A stretch of 7,145 bases of DNA from Desulfovibrionaceae bacterium UBA930 (GTDB lineage: Bacteria > Desulfobacterota > Desulfovibrionia > Desulfovibrionales > Desulfovibrionaceae), in the NCBI GenBank assembly GCA_002293605.1, contig DBDO01000184.1:1-7145 (forward strand), in the 5' to 3' direction. A model generated the notes under the pieces. The model saw only the letters and a list, made by a program, of their open reading frames with translations. It searched no databases and was not told the DNA's origin. Below are positions 1-5,700 of this stretch, in pieces; within the stretch, counting starts at the first letter, position 1, and the number at the start of each line of letters is the position of its first letter. The position numbers and the translations under genes were made by a program.

Positions 1-96
1 CGCTGCCGCAGCCATTGAGCTTGCCGCAGCTGCCAGCGGCGCTGCGGGGGATGGGGCTGGCGTTGGATCAGAGCTTGGGCTTGACGCAGGCGTTAC
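1..96 (-). other. Pro/Ala/Ser-rich low-complexity linker in the second paralog
   Basis: Residues 833-864 consist almost only of Pro, Ala, Ser and Thr (segments PASSPSSDPTPAPSPAAP and LAAAASSMAAAA). They follow GLNP directly. At the same point the upstream paralog goes on with ASSGIPDNVRVSAI and shows no such stretch. The frame stays open, so this reads as an inserted flexible segment, not a break. Its end lies outside the window. Confidence 0.75.
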
Positions 97-2592
97 GGGG
101 TTTAAGCCGTCCACCAGCAAATAGCGCCGGTTGGGCAGGGGCTTGAGCACCCGGGTGATGTCCAGGGTCGCGCCCTGTTCTATGGTGAAGTTCTTCACGC
201 CCTGTGAGCCGGTGAGATCAATCACTGCCAGGGTAGGCTCTCGGCTCTCCATCTGCTCAATGGACAGGATGTTGTTGCTGCCCCACAGCATGCTGGTATT
301 CGTCTGTCCGTTCACTTTCAGGGTAAAATCACCGGAGTCGCGCACAAGCCGGGTCAGGCCGCTGGTAAAATTCAGGCCTGCGCTGCCGCCGCTTGTGGCA
401 AGGGTATTCACCCCGCTCATGACCAGGGTGGCGGGGGAGTCGTGGGTCAGGGTAAAGGCGCTCGCGCCGATGTTGGCGCTGAAGGGGTCGGTCAGGCTTA
501 CCGTGCCGCCGCCCGCAACGGACAGATTGAAGCTTGCCCCTGCGCCCATGCCGCCCACATGAAAGCTGTTTGCCCCGCCGCTGTCGCTGTTGCCGGAAAA
601 GCTGGTGCTGTTTCCCGCGTCAGCGGAAAAGACCACATCATATTTCGTATCCGGGCCGGTGTTAAAATGGAATCCCCCGCCCCGGCCTGCGGCCTTGTTG
701 CCGCTCACTTGCGTATTATGGATGCTGAGTGAAGAGTCCGCGTCAAGAGCGATCGCCCCGCCATCGCTTCCGGCGCTGTTGTTGACGAAGCGGCTGCCCT
801 GCACACTGCCTTCAAAGCTGGCGTATATGGCCCCGCCCTCGTACGCGGCGGTATTGGATTCAAATACGGAGCCGCTGATGGTTCCGGTGAAGTTGGGCGT
901 GGCTATGGCCCCGCCGGGGCCGTTTGCGGCGGCATTGGCTGTGAAGGTGGAGCTGCTGATGTTCGCGTTGAAGCCCGCTGGCGCGGCAACGGCCCCGCCT
1001 GGGCCATTGTCGGTAATGTTGGAATCGAACAGGGAATTGCTGATGGCCCCGGTGTAGCTGTTATAGCCGATGATGGCCCCGCCCATGCCTCTCGCCCTGT
1101 TGGACCTGAAGGTGCTCTGATTGAGGGGGGCCTGCATGTCCATAGCGAAAATGGCCCCGCCGCCGTTCGCGCTATTGGATTCAAAATTAGAGCCGGTGAT
1201 GGCTCCGGTCAACTGGGCTGCGTTGAGCGCCCCGCCGTTGTTGCCGACCGTGTTGGCTCGAAATGTCGTCTGATTGAAAGAGGTGCGAAGCACCTCATCC
1301 ACGTAAATGGCCCCGCCGTCGCGCTCGGCCCTGTTGCCTGTGAAGGTGCTGCCCGTGACGCTCCCGGCCATGTTGTAGCTCCATAGGGCCCCTCCATCAT
1401 AGGCGGAGCTGTTGGCCTCGAAAGTGGAGCCGGTGATGGCGCTGGTAAAGGAGGCCGCATTGAGGCCCCCGCCACCGCCGTAGAGGTCGGGGTAGTCAGC
1501 GTTCGTTCCGCCCGCGCTGTTGCCTCTGAAGCTTGTCTGCGTAATGGCCGCCCCCATCGTATCCCCTACAAATATGGCCCCGCCGTTGCCTGTGGCGCTG
1601 TTGCCCTCAAAGACGCTGCCGGTGATCACACCGTTTATGGACAGGGAGTTGTATATTCCCCCGCCATCGCCTCTGGTGCCATCTCCGGCGCTATTACCCT
1701 GGAACGTAACACCGCTGAGGCCGTTCGATATGGAAGCGGTAAACAGGCCCCCGCCGTAAAGAGCCTGGTTGCCTGTAAAGGAAGTATTCGACATGGCCCC
1801 GCTGAAGGAGTTCCCGGTGTACAGCCCGCCGCCCCAGCCCTGCGGGGCCGTATTGCCGCTGAACACGGCTCCTGCTATGTTGCCAGACAGTTCCGTGGAT
1901 ACATGCAGGCCGCCGCCATTGCCCTGCGAGGCCGTATTCTGATCAAAGACGGTTCCGGACAAAATGCTGCCGCTCATGGCGCCGTTTACATACATGCCCC
2001 CGCCGCCCATGCGGGCGCTGTTCAGGGTGAAGCGGACGGGATTGCCGTCTCCGCCCACGTTCCCGGTCATGGGATCGTAGACGAAGAGCCCGCCGCCGCC
2101 CGTTCCCAGATTTGTGACGTTGTTGGTATTCCTGTAGAATTCCATGTTGGTCAGGCTGCCGGTGATGTTGGTCACGGTCAGGCCTCCGCCTGTTACATCT
2201 GCGAAGGCATTAAAACCGTACTGCAGGGAAAGATTTTTGATCGCGGTGATGTTGTACCAGCGGCCCAGACTGAGCAGGGGAAAGCCGGACGTTCCGGCCC
2301 CGGCGGGATCGCCCGTAATCCTGCCCATGCTGTTGCCGCTTCCTGTGTTGCCGTCCAGGGTGATGGTGCTGCGCTGCCCCTCAATCGTTGTTGTTGGCTG
2401 AATAACCAGGGGGGTGACCGTGCCTGCGGATGTCGTGGTTGAAAAAAGAATGCTGTCGCCGGCAGCAGCGCTGCTTAACGCGTTTCTCAGCTCCTGCTCG
2501 CTATTGACGGTGATGGTCGCCGCAAAGGCCGCGCCCGTGCATGAAAAAAAGAAAAGCAGCGCCCAGACGGCAAGGGTTTTGAAAGATGCCAT
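1..2592 (-). CDS. Paralogous Pmp-like autotransporter (3' end outside window; barrel not seen)
   Basis: I translated this frame directly: ATG at 2592-2590 is followed by 863 further sense codons with no stop up to position 1. Residues 1-24 are a signal peptide. Residues 25-134 form an N-terminal cap typical of secreted beta-helices (ITVNSEQELRNAL, then AGDSILF, ITLDGN). Residues 135 to about 660 hold 19 rungs with GG[AG][ILMVF] starts and FxxN ends, for example GGAIYV, STFTGN and GGAIATP. Residues about 650-832 are a stalk strongly similar to that of the upstream paralog (shared NSFHVGG, SFNLS, DFTLKVNG, GATLDITRV, RYLLVDGLNP). Residues 833-864 are a Pro/Ala/Ser-rich stretch absent from the paralog. 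By comparison about 400 residues, including the outer-membrane barrel, should follow outside the window. The start is supported by AGGAGG four bases upstream and by the signal peptide; the nearest upstream ATG (2606) is out of frame. It has its own promoter-like region and is separated from the upstream gene by a terminator. Confidence 0.92.
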   Translation of the reverse strand, partial: MASFKTLAVWALLFFFSCTGAAFAATITVNSEQELRNALSSAAAGDSILFSTTTSAGTVTPLVIQPTTTIEGQRSTITLDGNTGSGNSMGRITGDPAGAGTSGFPLLSLGRWYNITAIKNLSLQYGFNAFADVTGGGLTVTNITGSLTNMEFYRNTNNVTNLGTGGGGLFVYDPMTGNVGGDGNPVRFTLNSARMGGGGMYVNGAMSGSILSGTVFDQNTASQGNGGGLHVSTELSGNIAGAVFSGNTAPQGWGGGLYTGNSFSGAMSNTSFTGNQALYGGGLFTASISNGLSGVTFQGNSAGDGTRGDGGGIYNSLSINGVITGSVFEGNSATGNGGAIFVGDTMGAAITQTSFRGNSAGGTNADYPDLYGGGGGLNAASFTSAITGSTFEANSSAYDGGALWSYNMAGSVTGSTFTGNRAERDGGAIYVDEVLRTSFNQTTFRANTVGNNGGALNAAQLTGAITGSNFESNSANGGGAIFAMDMQAPLNQSTFRSNRARGMGGAIIGYNSYTGAISNSLFDSNITDNGPGGAVAAPAGFNANISSSTFTANAAANGPGGAIATPNFTGTISGSVFESNTAAYEGGAIYASFEGSVQGSRFVNNSAGSDGGAIALDADSSLSIHNTQVSGNKAAGRGGGFHFNTGPDTKYDVVFSADAGNSTSFSGNSDSGGANSFHVGGMGAGASFNLSVAGGGTVSLTDPFSANIGASAFTLTHDSPATLVMSGVNTLATSGGSAGLNFTSGLTRLVRDSGDFTLKVNGQTNTSMLWGSNNILSIEQMESREPTLAVIDLTGSQGVKNFTIEQGATLDITRVLKPLPNRRYLLVDGLNPVTPASSPSSDPTPAPSPAAPLAAAASSMAAAA
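97..640 (-). other. Conserved stalk / autochaperone-like module of the second paralog
   Basis: Residues about 651-832 match the upstream paralog nearly without gaps: shared blocks are SADA.NST, NSFHVGG, SFNLS, DPFSA.IGAS, MSGVN, DFTLKVNG, NNIL, GATLDITRV, RYLLVDGLNP. By eye well over half the residues are identical. In autotransporters the C-terminal part of the passenger just before the linker often seeds folding of the helix; that role here is inferred from position and the pattern of beta strands. Confidence 0.7.
148..168 (-). repeat. Exact 21-base match to 4060-4080 (copy in second paralog)
   Basis: Identical over 21 bases to 4060-4080, coding TLDITRV in both genes, within a longer near-identical stretch of about 90 bases (roughly 102-190 against 4014-4102). 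Both copies are in the same orientation, about 3.9 kb apart. Confidence 0.85.
682..2190 (-). repeat. 18 full POMP-type beta-helix rungs of the second paralog (a 19th follows)
   Basis: Rungs begin at residue 135 (position 2190). The last recognisable rung start, GGGFHF, is at position 681. Rungs average about 28 residues. Early rungs start GGG[LMI] (GGGLTV, GGGMYV, GGGLHV) and later ones mostly GGA[ILV]. Most carry an FxxN near the end (FYRN, FDQN, FSGN, FTGN, FRGN, FESN, FVNN). One rung has an inserted loop containing NADYPDLYG. The repeats are degenerate in DNA, sharing mainly the GGCGGGGCCAT core on the coding strand. Confidence 0.88.
2521..2592 (-). other. Signal peptide of the second paralog
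   Basis: The first 24 residues have a Lys at position 5, a hydrophobic core (LAVWALLFFF) and a small-residue end AFA before ATITV, giving a likely signal peptidase I site after Ala24. A Cys at position 18 (FFSC) sits where a lipobox Cys might be, but the residues before it fit the lipobox pattern poorly, so Sec/signal peptidase I is the better reading. Autotransporters normally use Sec export. Confidence 0.8.
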
Positions 2593-2596
2593 AAAG

Positions 2597-2602
2597 CCTC
2601 CT
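2597..2602 (-). promoter_or_regulatory. Ribosome binding site AGGAGG of the second paralog
   Basis: A perfect AGGAGG on the minus strand, four bases (CTTT) before the ATG at 2592. It fixes the start of this gene; no other in-frame start lies nearby upstream. Confidence 0.88.
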
Positions 2603-2652
2603 GCATACCAGATACACATATTATTTTTCTACACATAAAATACTATACATTC

Positions 2653-2681
2653 TATATATAATATGCTATAATATATGTCAA
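2653..2681 (-). promoter_or_regulatory. Candidate sigma-70-type promoter of the second paralog
   Basis: On the minus strand a perfect -35 box TTGACA (2681-2676) is followed by exactly 17 bases and TATATA (2658-2653), which matches four of six consensus -10 positions. The whole tract is AT-rich, so other -10 choices are possible. A start near position 2646 would give an untranslated leader of about 54 bases ending in the AGGAGG. The promoter lies about 30 bases past the terminator of the upstream gene, which suggests independent transcription of the two genes. Confidence 0.65.
2657..2674. repeat. Short direct repeat TATAATAT, 10-base period, inside the promoter
   Basis: TATAATAT occurs at 2657-2664 and again at 2667-2674 on the plus strand, so the copies lie one helical turn apart and fill the spacer and part of the -10 box. 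It could bind a regulator or simply reflect the AT-rich composition. No known operator consensus was recognised. Confidence 0.35.
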
Positions 2682-2709
2682 GGCTTTTTCCATTCTTTGC
2701 ATAGGGCGT

Positions 2710-2755
2710 AAAAAGGCCGACAGACCTGGCACATGCTTCCAGGTCTGTCGGCCTT
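2710..2755 (-). terminator. Intrinsic terminator of the upstream autotransporter gene
   Basis: A perfect 17-base-pair inverted repeat: arms at 2713-2729 and 2739-2755 around a 9-base loop. Read on the minus strand the stem is followed by T residues (five A on the plus strand at 2710-2714, two of them in the stem). It starts 29 bases after the TAG stop at 2785-2787. The plus-strand side has no T-run, so it acts for minus-strand transcription only. It should separate the two paralogs into distinct transcripts. Confidence 0.9.
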
Positions 2756-2784
2756 CCGCTTACTATCGGAGGCTTGTGAAAAGC

Positions 2785-5700
2785 CTAAAAACGAACCGCA
2801 ATCTCCCCGTAAAACATATGCCCTATGGCATTATCCCCGCTCTCCAGCCTGTAGCCGCCCTGAATGGACCATTCCGCGCTTTCGGTGCGGATGGTGCCGT
2901 CCACATAGGCGGAAAGTTCCAGGGCGTTTGCGCCCATTCTGCGGGATCTGGCCGTGCAGGTGTAGTCGCAGCTGCCGTTATCCACAAAGGCGTAGCGCAC
3001 TTCGGGCTGTCTGCCCGAGAGCTGGTGCTTCCAGTGCACGCCGATGCCCGGCGTGATCGAGCCCTCTTCAAAGAGCAGATCATATTCCAGGGTAGCGCCG
3101 AGCGTGGCGCTCAGACGGTTTTCCTCAATCGAACCCACATGCGCGGCCATAATCTCGCCCTGCTCCGTGAAGCTCTCCTGCCACAGCCAGGTGGAGGCGA
3201 GCGAGGCAGCGGGGGCAAGGCGGGTATGTTCCGCCAGTTCGATATCATAGCTTACTTCCAGGCCCGCGCCGAGCAGTTCCTGGGCAAAGCGTCCCCTGTC
3301 GTGCCCCAGATCGCCGGGGTAGCGATCCAAATCGACCTTCTGGCGCGAATAGCTGCCGTCCGCCGTAAGGCGCAGACCCCAGGGCGTCAGATAGCTGGCC
3401 TGCACCCCGGCGTGCACGCCTTCTGATTCGGCATCGGCGCTGATAGTGCGAAAATCCGTATCGCTGTGAGAGTATCCGGCATAGCCGCCCAGAGAGAATT
3501 CCGGCGAAGGCTCCCAACTCGCCCCAAGCAGTACGCCGTTGGTGCTGCTTTCGTACCCGGAATAGCCTCTATGGTTGAGCGTTTTGTTGAGGGCACCCAG
3601 GTAGCGGGTCCAAAAGCGGATATCTCCTTGAAATACGGAAGGCGCGCCGCGATCCAAAAATCCGCCTTTGGCCGCTCGAGCCACTGTTTCGTGGATGTCC
3701 GCGCCCACAAGCGCCATGTCCACAGCCGCTTCCGGCGGGCCGGAATCGAAATCACGGCGCAGGGCCAGCACTTCATAGGGTGAAAGGGCCAGACCGTTTG
3801 CCGTATGGTTCAGCCAGCGGGTCACGCAGTTTTCGGCGTCCACAAGGTTGGGCGGGGCAATATTCTCATCAAAGGGGTCGGGAATGATGAGATTGGCCAG
3901 CCAGAGCTGCGTGCCGTTTTGTTCGAACAGGGGGAGCATGGTATAGCCTTCCGGACTCAGCAGGCGAATGGCGCTGACCCGCACATTGTCCGGAATGCCG
4001 CTGCTTGCGGGGTTCAAGCCGTCCACCAGCAGATAGCGCTGGTTGGGCAGGGGATTCATCACCCGGGTGATGTCCAGGGTGGCGCCCTCTTCTATAACAA
4101 AGTCCTTGCGGCCCGTGGATCCGGTAAAATCGATAAGGGCCAGGTTCGGGTTGCGCTCCTCCATCAAATCTATGGTGAGAATGTTGTTTCTGCCCCAGGT
4201 CATGCTGCTGTCAGTCGTTCCGTTCACCTTCAGGGTGAAGTCCGTGCCTGTGAAACGGGAGGATACCCGAGTCACGCCGCTGAGGAAATTAAGGCCCACG
4301 CTCCCGCCATTGGTGCTGAGATCGTTCACCCCGCTCATGATCAGCATGGCCTCAGGAGCGTTGTGGGTCAGGTTGAAGCTGCTTGCGCCGATAGCGGCGC
4401 TGAAGGGGTCGAGCAGTTCGAGGCTTCCTGCCCCGGCTGTGGACAGGTTGAAGCTCCCGCCCGCAGCCGTGCCGCCCACATGGAAGCTGTTGCGCCCGGA
4501 AGCGCTGGTATTGCCTGTAAAAAGGGTGCTGTTGTCCGCATCGGCGGAGAGCACAAAGTCATAACTCGTACCGGCTGTTGTATTGAAATAGATGCCCCCG
4601 CCCAGACCGCCAGCCGAATTGCTGAAAAGCTGCGTATTATGCAGGGTGATCGGCACGCCCTGCGAAAAATACATTGCGCCGCCATCGGCTGTGGCCGTGT
4701 TGCTGTTAAAGATGGAATTGCGCACTTGCATACTACCGCCGCTAGTACCGTAAAGGGCCCCGCCATTCGCCGCGCCGTTGCCGAGAAAGGCGGAATTATC
4801 AATAAGGGAAGGCAGGCCGTAAATCGCGCCGCCATCAGTCCCGGCGGTATTACTGTAAAATTGCGTGGTCTGGATGGTGAGGGGCAGGCCCGGCGTAAGC
4901 GCTATAGCCCCGCCGCTGCCAGTGGCCTTGTTCTCGCTGAAGGTGGCCGTACGTATTTGCCCGCCGCTGCCCACGCCATATATGGCCCCGCCATCCGCCG
5001 CGCTGTTGCCGCTAAAGATAGTTCCATCCATAAGGGAGGGCAGGCCGTAGATCGCGCCGCCCCGCGCTCCTGCGCTATTGTTCGTAAAAGAGCCCGCCTG
5101 GATGCTGCCGGAAAAAGCGGCGGCATGGATGGCCCCGCCGTCCGCGCCCGCCGTGTTGGAAGTAAAGGAGGTGCTGCTCATGCTTCCGCTCAGGCTTCCG
5201 GCATGGATGCCCCCCCCGCTCCCCGTGGCCTTGTTGGAAGAAAAGGAAGAGGCCCGGATGCTGCTGGACAGCACGGTGGACTTGATGGCCCCGCCGTCCG
5301 TGCCCGCGCTGTTGGAGGTGAAACTGCTGGTAGCTATGCTCCCGCTTAAGCTGCCGGTATTGATGGCCCCGCCGCTGCTGCCCGCAGTGTTGGTAGAAAA
5401 GGTGCCAAGGGTGATGTCGCCGCTTATGCTCCCGGCATTGATGCCGCCCCCGCTAGTGCTGGCGCTGTTGCCGATAAAGGCGCTTCCGCCGCTGATGTTC
5501 CCGCGTATGCTCGATGCGTTGATGCCCCCGCCGCTGCCGCCCGCAGCCTGATTGGTCCAGAAAAAACTGTAGTCGATATTGCCCTGCAAGGCACCGCTGA
5601 GGTTAATGGCCCCGCCGCTGCCGCTGGCGCTGTTATTGGTAAAATAGGTGGGGCCGAGAATATCCCCGGTCATGGAGGCGGCGTTAATGGCCCCGCCGTC

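Noticed and set aside
1903..2442. Plus-strand open frame of 179 codons opposite the second paralog
   Set aside because: Overlaps the N-terminal cap and first rungs of the minus-strand gene, which has signal peptide, ribosome binding site and repeats. No independent support.
2536..2550. Lipobox with Cys18 in the second paralog
   Set aside because: The residues before the Cys (FFS) fit poorly, and a clear AFA signal peptidase I site follows six residues later.
2776..3426. Plus-strand open frame of 216 codons opposite the barrel
   Set aside because: Antisense to the conserved barrel, no recognisable domain and no good ribosome binding site seen. It also begins before the sense gene's stop, typical of chance antisense reading.
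3805..5349. Plus-strand open frame of 514 codons opposite the upstream autotransporter
   Set aside because: It lies antisense to a clear autotransporter with recognisable repeats, stalk and barrel. Its quasi-periodic protein simply mirrors the repeat DNA, and few stops arise in this GC-rich repeat on the opposite strand. No domain was recognised.
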